From a virus: a DNA stretch of 47,477 nucleotides. Where the stretch lies: the IMG/VR virus record IMGVR_UViG_3300025913_000024, positions 1 through 47,477 of that record. One strand, 5' to 3'. The notes under the pieces are model-generated. The model was given only the letters and a program-made list of their open reading frames with translations, was not told where the DNA came from and ran no database searches. Of the stretch, positions 18,544 through 26,772 are shown one piece after another. Each line of letters opens with the position of its first letter. Within the stretch, counting starts at the first letter, position 1. The position numbers were made by a program, and so were the translations under genes.

Positions 18544-19587
18544 TCAATTAGTCTGAACCACAGGCGTGGGAGGAACAATAAGTTCTCTCACGATCTTCAA
18601 AGTTTGTCTTGAGATAGGAGTTTCTCGGGTCTTCAAATACTCTGTGAAAACATCAGCGATGTTCTCGGCATAGAAATCATCAGACGATAAAGCAAGTTGA
18701 GAGTTTCTGACTTTCTTGACCATAGAAACAGACCTGATGAAAACCCCAGGATAAGCTTGTTCAGCAATGGACTTGGTCTCAACTCCCAACACAGTCCAAA
18801 CTGAAACTTTTGCATCTGTTTCAGGAAGAGGTTTTGGATATTCTACAAAGTAGTAACCGCAAAAGACTGGAAGCTCCAACTCTTCTTTAGAGACTCCAAC
18901 ATCCGTTTTCTTGATCTTCCAAATTGCTCTAGGAAGAAGAGTCTCGTGTTCGGAGATCTTGCAAGCATAGGCAGATCCGGTGTAGTGATCATTCCATCTT
19001 GAGTGGATGTCACCTAAACAAACTAGGTTTGTCTTGATTGGGTTCAAGTTGATCTGATGAGCGTAGATCTTATCTGAGGAGTTGTCTGCAAAGTGGCCAA
19101 GGACAACGTCATACTCTTGGTCTAAGATGTTCTGAGGTAAGTTGGAGTAGTAAAGATTCATTGGAGGAAGATCTACTCTGTAGTTATAGTGAGGAAGAGA
19201 CAAAAACTTCAGGCCAGAGATGTGAAGAATCTCTGCAGGCTCACGAAGAATGGTGATCCTATCTCCAGACAAGAAGCTAAATGAAAGATGTGGCTTTCCT
19301 TTGAAAAGCTTCAGGTCATGGTTTCCTACCATGAGAAAACTATGGGTGAACTTGTCCAGAAGAATCTTTCTGAACCTTTCTAATTGATCAAGAACTCCAC
19401 CTACGTTTGAGGCATCGTCCATCAAGTCACCAAGACAGATGAAGATTGAATCTGGTTCAACTTCAAACTCAAACTCAAACCAATCTAGGAAAGCATCACC
19501 TACAGCCGGTCGCCATTCTTGGTTAGCTGAAAGGTGAAGATCACCTAAGATATAAACAGATCTGTTTTTATCAATTATTGACGACAA
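18544..19587 (-). CDS. Calcineurin-like phosphoesterase, gp47 / SbcD-Mre11-like nuclease subunit
   Basis: A 347-residue metallophosphoesterase. All family motifs are visible: GDLHL (near residue 15), GDLMDD (near 53), GNHD (near 91), GHFADNSS (near 172) and GDIHSRW (near 200), which bind two metal ions. This layout and length match T4 gp47 and bacterial SbcD/Mre11, which pair with gp46/SbcC to process DNA ends for recombination-dependent replication. The gp46 partner is not in this window. The start is a TTG that overlaps the end of the upstream HNH gene. It lies in the same strand block as primase. Confidence 0.82.
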   Translation of the reverse strand: MSSIIDKNRSVYILGDLHLSANQEWRPAVGDAFLDWFEFEFEVEPDSIFICLGDLMDDASNVGGVLDQLERFRKILLDKFTHSFLMVGNHDLKLFKGKPHLSFSFLSGDRITILREPAEILHISGLKFLSLPHYNYRVDLPPMNLYYSNLPQNILDQEYDVVLGHFADNSSDKIYAHQINLNPIKTNLVCLGDIHSRWNDHYTGSAYACKISEHETLLPRAIWKIKKTDVGVSKEELELPVFCGYYFVEYPKPLPETDAKVSVWTVLGVETKSIAEQAYPGVFIRSVSMVKKVRNSQLALSSDDFYAENIADVFTEYLKTRETPISRQTLKIVRELIVPPTPVVQTN

Positions 19588-19996
19588 TTAAGGTTTCCAA
19601 CTTGTTTGACACATTTTCTTCGAGCTCTTTCCTGTTCTTCACGTTCATGAGAGCTCGCCATTGTTCAGGACCGCAGATCCTTTCCCACCAAGCCAAGTTT
19701 TGTTCCATCGTCATGATCTTTCCTGTGATTGGATCTTTCATATTGTCGATACACTCATGGGCATATCTATCCAAGAGAACAACATTTGAGATCTCATAGC
19801 ACATCTCTGGATGTGCACCCACAGGAAAGATATGAGCGACGTCTAATCTTTGAAGCTGAGAGGGGGTTGCGTTTTTCTGTAAGATAAGAGCTTCTTTCAT
19901 AGAAAGAACTCGCATGATGCGATCTTTGCCAAGGTCCCTTTTTCGAACCTTGGCTTTTAGCTCTTGCCACTTGAGATCAGAAGAATCTCTTCTCAA
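19571..19996 (-). CDS. HNH-type endonuclease
   Basis: A 141-residue protein. The core is LDVAHIFPVG followed by EISNVVLLDRYAHECID, the HNH beta-beta-alpha arrangement in which the first His of the usual DH pair is in an Ala-His context. The C-terminal half includes a WWERICGPEQW helix. The start is a TTG with GGAG nine bases upstream. It overlaps the gp47-like gene by 17 bases. Free-standing phage HNH proteins are often homing endonucleases, but some serve packaging; which applies here is not clear. Confidence 0.7.
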   Translation of the reverse strand: MRRDSSDLKWQELKAKVRKRDLGKDRIMRVLSMKEALILQKNATPSQLQRLDVAHIFPVGAHPEMCYEISNVVLLDRYAHECIDNMKDPITGKIMTMEQNLAWWERICGPEQWRALMNVKNRKELEENVSNKLETLIVVNN

Positions 19997-20002
19997 GAAT
20001 TA

Positions 20003-20578
20003 TCACTCCGTTTGTGGATCGTCAGTCTCGTCATGGTTAAGAGTACTCAATAGTTGACTGTTCTTGAAAAAGTACTCTGCGGCTGATTCAAGGGTGAATC
20101 TTCCTGCACGATAGTTCTTTAAGAAATGAATACAACTTTTATTCATCTTATAACGAAGCTGTTCCTCCGAACCTTCCTGTTGAATAAGGAAGATGTCCTT
20201 GTAAACCAGGACACGGGTGATGGTCCAAAGTATCTCTTCCACCTGAGTCTTTGTGGCTGGAATCTGATCTGGTTCTAGACCAGACTCTAGAGCAGCGGCG
20301 ACTTCTTGTGGTGTTAGAGCTACCTCAGATTCAATCTGTTGAAGCATTCTAGGATAATGCACCAAGATCTTCATCTTGATGTCATAAATGAAAGTTTTAA
20401 CTGGAGTCTCAAAATCCCATGGGAACTCGTACCTTGTGTTCGAGTTAGAATGGATGATGGTCACTCCCTTATCTGAAGTTATGAACTTCAGAAGAATCGG
20501 AGCCTTGTCACAGAAGTTTGATAACTTCTTGATCAAGATTCCTTTGTACGTTTCTGCGGAGATCTTTTGATGAAGCAT
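20003..20578 (-). CDS. Unknown protein
   Basis: A 191-residue protein starting MLHQKISAETYKGI. It has a beta-rich first third (VTIIHSNSNTRYEFPWDF) and a helical C-terminus, with an acidic end (NHDETDDPQTE). I do not recognise it. It lies between a DsbA-like gene and an HNH gene. AAGGAT upstream of the ATG is a usable ribosome binding site. A role in late transcription or replication could be guessed from its neighbours but nothing in the protein proves it. Confidence 0.6.
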   Translation of the reverse strand: MLHQKISAETYKGILIKKLSNFCDKAPILLKFITSDKGVTIIHSNSNTRYEFPWDFETPVKTFIYDIKMKILVHYPRMLQQIESEVALTPQEVAAALESGLEPDQIPATKTQVEEILWTITRVLVYKDIFLIQQEGSEEQLRYKMNKSCIHFLKNYRAGRFTLESAAEYFFKNSQLLSTLNHDETDDPQTE

Positions 20579-20654
20579 TTATTCGCTTATATCCTTTGAG
20601 TAGAACTCATGATGTTTGATTAGGTTTTACTACTCACAAAATTAGTGATTAGTC

Positions 20655-20942
20655 TTATTCTCCATCGCCTTCTTCATCAGCGAAGGCCTCATCGACAGTA
20701 GCCATAAGGGTGTAGAAGTCCTCGTCGTTTACATCAATGGTTCCCTTCTTGAGTTCCTTGTAACGACCGTAGGCCTTGTTGATCAACTTGACTTCAACCT
20801 CAGCATCAGAGGCAAAGGACTTGAGTCTTTCTGCACGAGCCTTGGTCAACTCGCTAGCCTGAGACTTAAGCTCAGAGGCCTTGCTATCTTCTTCATATGC
20901 AGCTTCAAACTCTGCAATGATCTCATTTTTGGTAACCTTCAT
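20655..20942 (-). CDS. Small acidic helical protein, DsbA-like dsDNA-binding candidate
   Basis: A 95-residue protein. Its second half (LKSFASDAEVEVKLINKAYGRY, then DEDFYTLMATVDEAF) resembles the layout of T4 DsbA, an 89-residue dsDNA-binding protein that stimulates late promoters: a helix with a conserved basic/aromatic turn followed by an acidic helix ending in Val-Asp-x-x-Phe. The resemblance is by eye and weak. The ATG is separated by one base from the primase stop, so the two genes are co-transcribed. If correct, this would be a third part of a late transcription system that includes the gp55-like sigma factor. Confidence 0.6.
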   Translation of the reverse strand: MKVTKNEIIAEFEAAYEEDSKASELKSQASELTKARAERLKSFASDAEVEVKLINKAYGRYKELKKGTIDVNDEDFYTLMATVDEAFADEEGDGE

Positions 20943-20943
20943 G

Positions 20944-22044
20944 TTACTCTCCTTCTAATTCATTTTCTCCGAAGTTAAATGCTTCGGAGTATCTTTGATG
21001 CAAACTTGATCTAATTGTGTCTAACCATTTTCGTTTTCTAAAGGACTCAACGGTCTTATTTAACTTTTTGGTTATGTCGCCAACATCCTTAATATACATG
21101 GTTTTAACTACGTGGGTTTTAGGATCAATACCTTGATATTGAATCTTTGGGATCTCAAGAATTGAGAAAGAAAATCCTAATTCTTCTTTTAGTTTTTTGA
21201 CTACTTTCATCCCAGCGATGTCTCTATCTGGAATTAGAATGATTTGAGAAAATCTTTTTAGCAGATGAATCTGCCTACGAGAAATTGATGCGCCAAAGAT
21301 GGCTGTGCTGTTCTTGAAAAAAGGATCTGTTCTAAGGATCGCTAGGTCCATTAATCCTTCAACAACATAAAGGGGTTTTGTTGGATCTAAGTTCTCAAGA
21401 TCATAAAGAGAAGAAACTGTTGTGCCAACAGGATATAGAACCTTTTTATCTTGATCACCAACTACGTCTCGACCTTCAATCGAGATTAGTTTATCGCCTT
21501 CGTAGATGGGTATGACCAATCTGTTAGTAAAATGAGTGTAGTAATCTAGTTCTTTAGAACCCTTGATCTTGATATTAGATGCCCAACCCATTTGCATGGC
21601 ATGTGCCACTTCAAACGGGATGCCTCTAGATCGTAGGTACTTAACAGCTAAGGGACTACTTGAAAATGGTTCAATCGAGCCTTCTTTCATCTCAATTTGA
21701 ACATCTTTATCCAGGATATCTAAGTTTTCTTGTTCGTAATTAGAATGATACTCCATCGCTTGTTGATGGAACTCATCGTTCGAAAGGCCGAGATCTTGGT
21801 AAAGAGATCTCTCTGTGAGATCCCAATACATACCTGCAATTGTTCCAGATTTACTGCAACCAAAACAGTGATAAATGCCGAGATCTACGTTGACTGCACA
21901 AGAAGCAGTCTTCTCATCATGAAATGGGCATCGAATAAAGATGCGATGGTGCCAAGAACGTTCTGGCGTGGCACAATGTAAGTGTAATCTATGAACGGCT
22001 TCAGATACCAAAACTTTTGGATCTATCGTGTGTTGGAGAGGCAT
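20944..22044 (-). CDS. DnaG-type DNA primase
   Basis: A 366-residue primase. An N-terminal CHC2 zinc finger is formed by C39, H42, C60 and C63 (CPFHDEKTASC ... HCFGC). The TOPRIM catalytic core has the metal-binding motif VVEGLMD near residue 227 and LIPDRDIAG near residue 276. It lacks a C-terminal helicase domain, so a separate helicase is expected elsewhere in the genome. It makes RNA primers for lagging-strand synthesis. Upstream lie two CRP/FNR-like palindromes (22062-22118), a rare arrangement for a phage replication gene. The ATG is preceded by AAGGGTTAAAT. Also unusual: it lies in the same strand block as tail genes. Confidence 0.88.
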   Translation of the reverse strand: MPLQHTIDPKVLVSEAVHRLHLHCATPERSWHHRIFIRCPFHDEKTASCAVNVDLGIYHCFGCSKSGTIAGMYWDLTERSLYQDLGLSNDEFHQQAMEYHSNYEQENLDILDKDVQIEMKEGSIEPFSSSPLAVKYLRSRGIPFEVAHAMQMGWASNIKIKGSKELDYYTHFTNRLVIPIYEGDKLISIEGRDVVGDQDKKVLYPVGTTVSSLYDLENLDPTKPLYVVEGLMDLAILRTDPFFKNSTAIFGASISRRQIHLLKRFSQIILIPDRDIAGMKVVKKLKEELGFSFSILEIPKIQYQGIDPKTHVVKTMYIKDVGDITKKLNKTVESFRKRKWLDTIRSSLHQRYSEAFNFGENELEGE

Positions 22045-22061
22045 ATTTAACCCTTGATGTG

Positions 22062-22118
22062 TGTAATATAAGTTACATTACTATGAAATTCTAACACCAA
22101 TGTGTAACTTGTGTCACA
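22062..22118. promoter_or_regulatory. Paired CRP/FNR-like palindromes upstream of primase
   Basis: Two 16-base dyads of the form TGTRA-N6-TYACA: TGTAATATAAGTTACA at 22062-22077 and TGTAACTTGTGTCACA at 22103-22118. The start-to-start distance is 41 bases, close to four helical turns. The flanks are also shared (TGTGTAA at the left, ACATTA at the right). They fill the gap between the upstream gene stop and the primase start. Such sites bind CRP/FNR-family regulators in bacteria; here the binder could be a host regulator or a phage repressor. Confidence 0.55.
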
Positions 22119-22601
22119 TTATCTTCTAGCGAATGGAAGTGAAGGGCTCGTATTAGTCGATGGTGATTTAACGCTTATGTCTAGAGGGTTGGGAATAGCT
22201 TCTAGAGCAGGAATGGTCGGAACTACTCCAGCCAAGTTCTCTGCAGGGTTAATAGATTCTTTATCTTTTTGTGCTCTAGCCTTAGCTTGAATGTTAAGTT
22301 CCTTCTGTCTATTGATGATCTGTTCGGACATGGGTCCTAATCGTTCCAATCGAAGCCTTTCTCTATCAAGAAGCCAGAACACACCGTAGCTATTCAAAGC
22401 TTCTGAGATTCTAGAGCCATATTGAGGTCCGATTGTTTCATTGGTCAACTTCAAGAATTCTTCAAATGAAAGTAGTCTGTAATCTTCGTCCCCGTCTGGT
22501 TGAACCTTAACCATCTCTCTGGTAGGATCACAGGAGAAAGTCAAAAAGTAATAGCTTAGGAGAGATGGGTTCGATAACTGAACCATGGGAGTCTTAGTCA
22601 T
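22119..22601 (-). CDS. Unknown protein upstream of primase
   Basis: A 160-residue protein. Residues 1-100 look folded (LSYYFLTFSCDPTREMV; YGSRISEALNSYGVFWLLDRERL); residues 100-160 are Pro/Ser/Asn-rich and probably disordered. I do not recognise it. It is the first minus-strand gene left of the divergent control region. The ATG follows GACTAACTGATC, a member of the recurring CACTAAYT-type element. No strong Shine-Dalgarno is seen. Confidence 0.6.
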   Translation of the reverse strand: MTKTPMVQLSNPSLLSYYFLTFSCDPTREMVKVQPDGDEDYRLLSFEEFLKLTNETIGPQYGSRISEALNSYGVFWLLDRERLRLERLGPMSEQIINRQKELNIQAKARAQKDKESINPAENLAGVVPTIPALEAIPNPLDISVKSPSTNTSPSLPFARR

Positions 22602-22810
22602 GATCAGTTAGTCTCTATCTTCAACCTCTTCTCAATTTGGGCTGGCCCTAAGTATTTCTATTCTTATTATGTTAGATTCTTATATATGCTATCTGACTTG
22701 CACACTGTTCATAGTAGTCAATCTAACAAACTATAGACTAAATAGATAAAACATAATTCATTTACGGTGAACAGGTTCTCGAGTATACTCTGTCAATAAG
22801 GAGTACGGGG
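22602..22810. promoter_or_regulatory. Divergent control region between minus and plus gene blocks
   Basis: A 209-base AT-rich gap with no gene. A 9-bp inverted repeat, TGTTAGATT at 22670-22678 and AATCTAACA at 22720-22728, spans 59 bases. A sigma70-like promoter facing right can be drawn from TTTACG (22761-22766), a 17-base spacer and TATACT (22784-22789), giving a transcript that begins next to the AAGGAG at 22798-22803. A left-facing promoter may lie around CATATATAAGAATC, but no good -35 was found. Promoter calls are by eye. Confidence 0.45.
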
Positions 22811-23311
22811 TTGTTAAAGATTACACCACGAACTGTCAGACGCCAAATCAAAGACGCTGCCGAGTTCATCCAGTACAAAAACATCTCTCCAATGGAAGAG
22901 ATGAGACAAGACGCAAAGCCTGTGAACTTCGGACTTATGTTCGGGTCCAGTGCCAGAACGTTCGTTAACGCTGTTCTAGAAACCCGTTGGACAGAACAGC
23001 AGTGTGACGATTACATAGAGTCCAACAACCTCTATGACTTAAAAGACCAAATCATCGCTAGGAACCCAAGAGACACCCCTGTGTTTTGGAAGTACTTGAC
23101 CTGTGCCTCAGACATTCGAAACAAGTTCTTCAACACCTACAAAGGACTGAAGGAAAGAATCGACCGAGAAAGGGTCTTTGCTTATCAGCACGGATACGTC
23201 AGAAGTTGGCATGGCCAGGTAAGAAGAATCCCAGAGCTCTTCATCATGGACCACACTGATGCAGGTCGACCATCTGGAGACGACAACTCTCTTTACTCTA
23301 GGGTCATCTGA
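22811..23311 (+). CDS. Family A DNA polymerase, C-terminal region, first fragment (ends at in-frame TGA)
   Basis: A 166-residue fragment of a Pol I-like polymerase. RQDAKPVNFGLMFG near residue 37 is motif B (the fingers O-helix, which binds the incoming dNTP). A finger/palm stretch follows (FFNTYKGLKERIDRE, YVRSWHGQVRRIPEL). The 3'-5' exonuclease domain and palm motif A, which should precede motif B, are absent, and upstream DNA holds no frame that could encode them. Yet the TTG start has AAGGAG seven bases upstream, so this looks like a deliberate start of a split polymerase subunit. The frame is interrupted by TGA at 23309-23311; the polymerase sequence continues in the same frame beyond it. 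Confidence 0.75.
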   Translation: MLKITPRTVRRQIKDAAEFIQYKNISPMEEMRQDAKPVNFGLMFGSSARTFVNAVLETRWTEQQCDDYIESNNLYDLKDQIIARNPRDTPVFWKYLTCASDIRNKFFNTYKGLKERIDRERVFAYQHGYVRSWHGQVRRIPELFIMDHTDAGRPSGDDNSLYSRVI

Positions 23312-23767
23312 AACCTTCAGAACATTGCTTCTAACACCTCTATTCAGAATTTCGAAGCAAGCATAGTCATGCCTGCCATCATTGAACTTCATATGTGGTT
23401 TCATGAGAACAAGATGAAGAGCTTCATCTGGAACTCTGTTCACGACTCTATTGACCTTTGCATCTATCGACCAGAGTTGGACATCGTGGCAGCTAAGATC
23501 AAAGAAGTCTGTACAGACTCTAAGATCTACAAGAACCTTGGTCTTTTCAAAGATTGGGGACTTAACATGGATATCGACATGATGGTAGCTGACTTGACAG
23601 ACCCCAATGAGTACTACAAGGGTGGAAAGAAGTACAAGTTCAAGGACGATGTCGAGGTTACTCCTTCTACGAAGATCAAGATAGACCCAAAGCTTAGAGA
23701 GATGGAAGAAGCTTGGTTCCCAAAGAAGAAAGTTCCAACCCGTAAAGTACGGTCTCAAAAGTCTTGA
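23312..23767 (+). CDS. Family A DNA polymerase, second fragment with motif C, in frame after TGA
   Basis: Codons after the TGA continue the polymerase without a frame change: NLQNIASNTSIQNFEAS corresponds to the conserved palm helix with Asn and Gln before motif C, and FIWNSVHDSIDL contains the catalytic His-Asp pair of motif C. If translated alone, the first ATG is at 23369, which would lose the Asn/Gln helix, and no good ribosome binding site precedes it. So the fragment is either reached by TGA readthrough, or the gene is a recent pseudogene, or the TGA is a sequencing error. The tail (residues after 100) is Lys-rich. It ends in TGA 12 bases before the ligase start. Confidence 0.7.
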   Translation, partial: NLQNIASNTSIQNFEASIVMPAIIELHMWFHENKMKSFIWNSVHDSIDLCIYRPELDIVAAKIKEVCTDSKIYKNLGLFKDWGLNMDIDMMVADLTDPNEYYKGGKKYKFKDDVEVTPSTKIKIDPKLREMEEAWFPKKKVPTRKVRSQKS

Positions 23768-23779
23768 GATATTGTAGCC

Positions 23780-25159
23780 ATGCTTGAAGCCTCATTTCCC
23801 AGCTTGCGCTCCTTCGTTCAGGAGTGCCAGGCGAATACTTCCTCGAACGCTAAGAAAGAGATTCTTACCAGGTACCCTGACCTGAAAGAGATTTTTCAGT
23901 ACGTTTACAATCCGTACATCAAGTTCTACACCACCTCTGACAACGTGAAAAAACAGAGCAAGGCTCTTCAGAGTGAAGGTCCGAACCTCTTTGGAGGGAA
24001 GGGATTGCCTCTTGGAAATCTCAACGTCCTTCACGGAGCTCCTGCTCCTAAGGACTTCAAGGAAGTCTTGGATCAACTCTCAGCCAGAACCTTGTCTGGT
24101 TTTGAAGGAATCAAAGCCATCCTCAAGGTTGTCAAGAACAACAAGCTCTATGAGGATCTGATCTACATGATCCTGGACAAGGATCTGAAAGTTCGAATCG
24201 ATGTCAAGTCGATCAACAAGGTCTATCCTAAGTTGATCCCGACCTTCAACGTGGCTTTGGCCAACAAGTACAAGGACGTTGAGGATAAGGTTGACTTCGG
24301 AGCTGATGAGTGGTTCGCCTCTCACAAGCTGGACGGTTTCCGTTGCATCACGGTTGTGGATGGAAACGGAAAGGTCACTTGTTACACTAGAACAGGAAAT
24401 GAGTACAAGACCTTAGGTCGAGTGATCGAAGAGATCAAGCGTCTTTATCCCACCTTGAGAAACACCGTGTTTGATGGTGAACTCTGCATCGTGGATGAAA
24501 AGGGAGCTGAGCACTTCGACTGGATGCAAAAAGAGTGGAACAAAGACAACCACACCATTGCCTTCCCAAGGTATAAACTCTTTGACATGTTGACCCTCGA
24601 CGAGTTCACGACTGAAGAATCTACCAGAGATCTTCTTACCCGTCTTGAGGCCTTGAATGACATGCTTCTTCCTTCCAAGATCCTTAACATGCTCGAACAA
24701 AAGATAGTTATGAGCAAGATTCATCTTGATGATATGGCCAAAGACGCCGATGATAAGGGTTGGGAAGGTTTGATCATCAGAAAGAACGCTCCTTACCTTG
24801 GAAAGCGCAGCAACGATCTTCTCAAGGTCAAGACGTTCGAAGATATTGAAGTTGTAGTTGAAGGTATTGAAACCGGACCCTTCAGGTACGTCAAGAACAA
24901 AGCCGAAGCCGAAGAAGAGATGATGACCTCCATTTACTTCACATTCTTTAGCGAAAAGCTTCAGAAGAGTAACCGTGTGGACGTCGGCTCTGGTTTCTCA
25001 ATCGAACAGCGTCAAAGGTTCTTTGCTCACCCTGAGGAGATCATTGGAAAGACCATCACGGTTAAGTACTTTGAAGAAACAATTAACTCAGATACAGGAC
25101 TTCCTTCTTTGCGTTTTCCAGTGTTGAAGACCATCTGGGAAAATGGGAGAGATGAATAA
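23780..25159 (+). CDS. ATP-dependent DNA ligase
   Basis: A 459-residue ligase. The adenylation motif I KLDG has the nucleophilic Lys at residue 183 (ASHKLDGFRC). Motif III is FDGEL, motif IV EGLIIR, motif V LLKVK. A C-terminal OB-fold contains GSGFSIEQRQRFF and IIGKTITVKYFEE. The N-terminal ~170 residues form a helical DNA-binding domain. It seals nicks in replication and recombination. No Shine-Dalgarno is seen before the ATG, which lies 12 bases after the polymerase stop inside a TGAGATATTGTAGCCAT segment also found upstream of the rIIA-like gene. The next gene overlaps it by one base (TAATG). Confidence 0.92.
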   Translation: MLEASFPSLRSFVQECQANTSSNAKKEILTRYPDLKEIFQYVYNPYIKFYTTSDNVKKQSKALQSEGPNLFGGKGLPLGNLNVLHGAPAPKDFKEVLDQLSARTLSGFEGIKAILKVVKNNKLYEDLIYMILDKDLKVRIDVKSINKVYPKLIPTFNVALANKYKDVEDKVDFGADEWFASHKLDGFRCITVVDGNGKVTCYTRTGNEYKTLGRVIEEIKRLYPTLRNTVFDGELCIVDEKGAEHFDWMQKEWNKDNHTIAFPRYKLFDMLTLDEFTTEESTRDLLTRLEALNDMLLPSKILNMLEQKIVMSKIHLDDMAKDADDKGWEGLIIRKNAPYLGKRSNDLLKVKTFEDIEVVVEGIETGPFRYVKNKAEAEEEMMTSIYFTFFSEKLQKSNRVDVGSGFSIEQRQRFFAHPEEIIGKTITVKYFEETINSDTGLPSLRFPVLKTIWENGRDE

Positions 25160-26058
25160 TGGGCTGCTGGAGTGAAACTTGCGGATTCTCACATCTGCCG
25201 ATCAACCACGGCGACAAGGTCATGTGCTTTGTTATTCGAGAGAACAGATATGGAGATCCTTCAAAAAGAAAAGCTACTCAGAACTACTGCTACCCCTATG
25301 ACCCGTTTGAGCCGTATCTCCTTCCTGTTATAGGAAAGTACGATGATTATGGGTGTGTTGAAGAAGTAAAAGACAATGTTGCCTCAGCTTTTCTTTTAGA
25401 ACACTTTGAACAAAAGTTGTCTTCTGGAAAATTTGACAATGCTGGTTGGTCAGAATATTACCCTAAGCCTGAGAAGTTCGAGACGATTGAAGTTCTTCTT
25501 AATCATATTGAGAGAGGACATCTTTACGAAAATTCAGGGTCTATTTTTTATGGGTATCGATTGTACATGGTACATTTTGATATCTTTAAGACCTTAACTA
25601 AGATCTCAGTTAAAAAATCTGAGATGGCAAAAGCTTCTTGGAAAAGATCTGAAACAGATGTTGATGACCGAATGTTTGGGTTGTTATTCTCCAATGAAAA
25701 AAATAAGATCATATTGGAGATGAGAACTCCTGAAGAAGAAAAACTGGTCGAAAAGCTTAGAAGTAAGTGGAGTGATGATCGACTGGACTTAGGAAGAAGT
25801 GTAGATCACAGATTTAATGATCTGGGAAAACTTCTTCCTTTTCTTCCTACAGAATCCTACTACCAAGATCTCCAAAATCTGATGCAATATGTCGTGGTTG
25901 TATCTAGGACTCGTCGAAGCTTTGCTCCTACTGCTGGTACTGGTAGTCAGGATAATGATCTTGTTTGGCATAAGAAAGCTCAAAAGGTCATCAACGCACA
26001 AATCAAGAAAAGAGAAGACGAGATAGAACAATGGGAGTACGAAAATGAAGATGCTTGA
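25159..26058 (+). CDS. Unknown phage protein, MGCW-SETCG family
   Basis: A 299-residue protein beginning MGCWSETCGFSHLPI. Proteins with this Cys-rich opening occur in many large phages, without a known function as far as I can recall. Residues 1-100 are compact and aromatic; the last 40 residues form a charged helix (KKREDEIEQWEYENED). The start A is shared with the ligase stop, which implies coupled translation. The two Cys near the N-terminus (C3, C8) could bind a metal, which is only a suggestion. Confidence 0.65.
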   Translation: MGCWSETCGFSHLPINHGDKVMCFVIRENRYGDPSKRKATQNYCYPYDPFEPYLLPVIGKYDDYGCVEEVKDNVASAFLLEHFEQKLSSGKFDNAGWSEYYPKPEKFETIEVLLNHIERGHLYENSGSIFYGYRLYMVHFDIFKTLTKISVKKSEMAKASWKRSETDVDDRMFGLLFSNEKNKIILEMRTPEEEKLVEKLRSKWSDDRLDLGRSVDHRFNDLGKLLPFLPTESYYQDLQNLMQYVVVVSRTRRSFAPTAGTGSQDNDLVWHKKAQKVINAQIKKREDEIEQWEYENEDA

Positions 26059-26539
26059 TAAGAGCGTTCTTGAAAGTTTAGGAATGAAGTATCCCACTTT
26101 TCTTCCTTACGGAACTGACATTCGAGGATTGAGTTTCCTCAACGGTTTTTCCTTCTACCATCGAAACTATTATTACGTCATGCAAGGAAAATTTCCTTAC
26201 ACTGACGCCAGAAAATTGTTCGATTCTGGAATCAGTAAGAGACTTGCCATCCGAGAAGCTGGGATGGGAAATGGCATTGATCCTGAAAAGTGGATCACCT
26301 CCGACGCTTATCAAGCCATTATTGAAAAAGAAGTGCTTGAATGGTGGCAAGCAGATCCTAAACCCAAATCTCATGACGAGTTTGAAGCAGAGATAAACGA
26401 TCTCAAAGACAAGATGATGAAAGAAGACATCTCCCTTTGGTATCTCAAAGAGTATCACATCGATACTGATGAGGGATTGATGTACATGATCAACTATCTG
26501 AAAGAAAAAGACATCCATTCTGTTTGGAGCTTTGAATGA
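26045..26539 (+). CDS. Unknown protein
   Basis: A 164-residue protein, aromatic-rich (GFSFYHRNYYYVMQGKF near residue 37) with an acidic helical C-terminal half. It overlaps the upstream gene by 14 bases and the next gene by an ATGA, so it belongs to the ligase operon. No family was recognised. The central FPYTDARKLFDSGISKRLA could be a DNA- or protein-binding helix. Confidence 0.6.
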   Translation: MKMLDKSVLESLGMKYPTFLPYGTDIRGLSFLNGFSFYHRNYYYVMQGKFPYTDARKLFDSGISKRLAIREAGMGNGIDPEKWITSDAYQAIIEKEVLEWWQADPKPKSHDEFEAEINDLKDKMMKEDISLWYLKEYHIDTDEGLMYMINYLKEKDIHSVWSFE

Positions 26540-26772
26540 AAGTCAAGTACGTGATGTTTCCTGAGAATAGGTTCATCATACTTCCGTTGAACATGTCTCA
26601 CGACAGCGTTGGAATGGGAGTTAGACCTGTTTCAGCAGGGTTCGTATGGCTAACAACCACCGAAGACGGAAATTGTGAGGCAGAGGTCGCTGGTGAAAGC
26701 GTTTCTCTTGGGATCAAGTCAAGGCCAGAAGACGCGAAGACCATTGCTTGGTACTTTTCTACATGCAAGTAG
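26536..26772 (+). CDS. Small unknown protein
   Basis: A 78-residue beta-rich protein, whose start overlaps the upstream stop as ATGA. It has a single Cys near residue 51 and a Cys at the end. Unknown function. Its tight coupling to neighbours supports it as a real gene. Confidence 0.5.
   Translation: MKVKYVMFPENRFIILPLNMSHDSVGMGVRPVSAGFVWLTTTEDGNCEAEVAGESVSLGIKSRPEDAKTIAWYFSTCK

Noticed and set aside
22811-23767. TGA as a tryptophan codon across the phage genome
   Set aside because: TGA is the stop of many genes here, including ATGA overlaps at 26536 and 26954, so genome-wide reassignment does not fit.
23765-23782. Polymerase-ligase fusion through the TGA at the end of the polymerase fragment
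   Set aside because: The ligase is in the same frame 12 bases later, but it has its own ATG and a complete N-terminal domain, so a fusion by readthrough is not needed.
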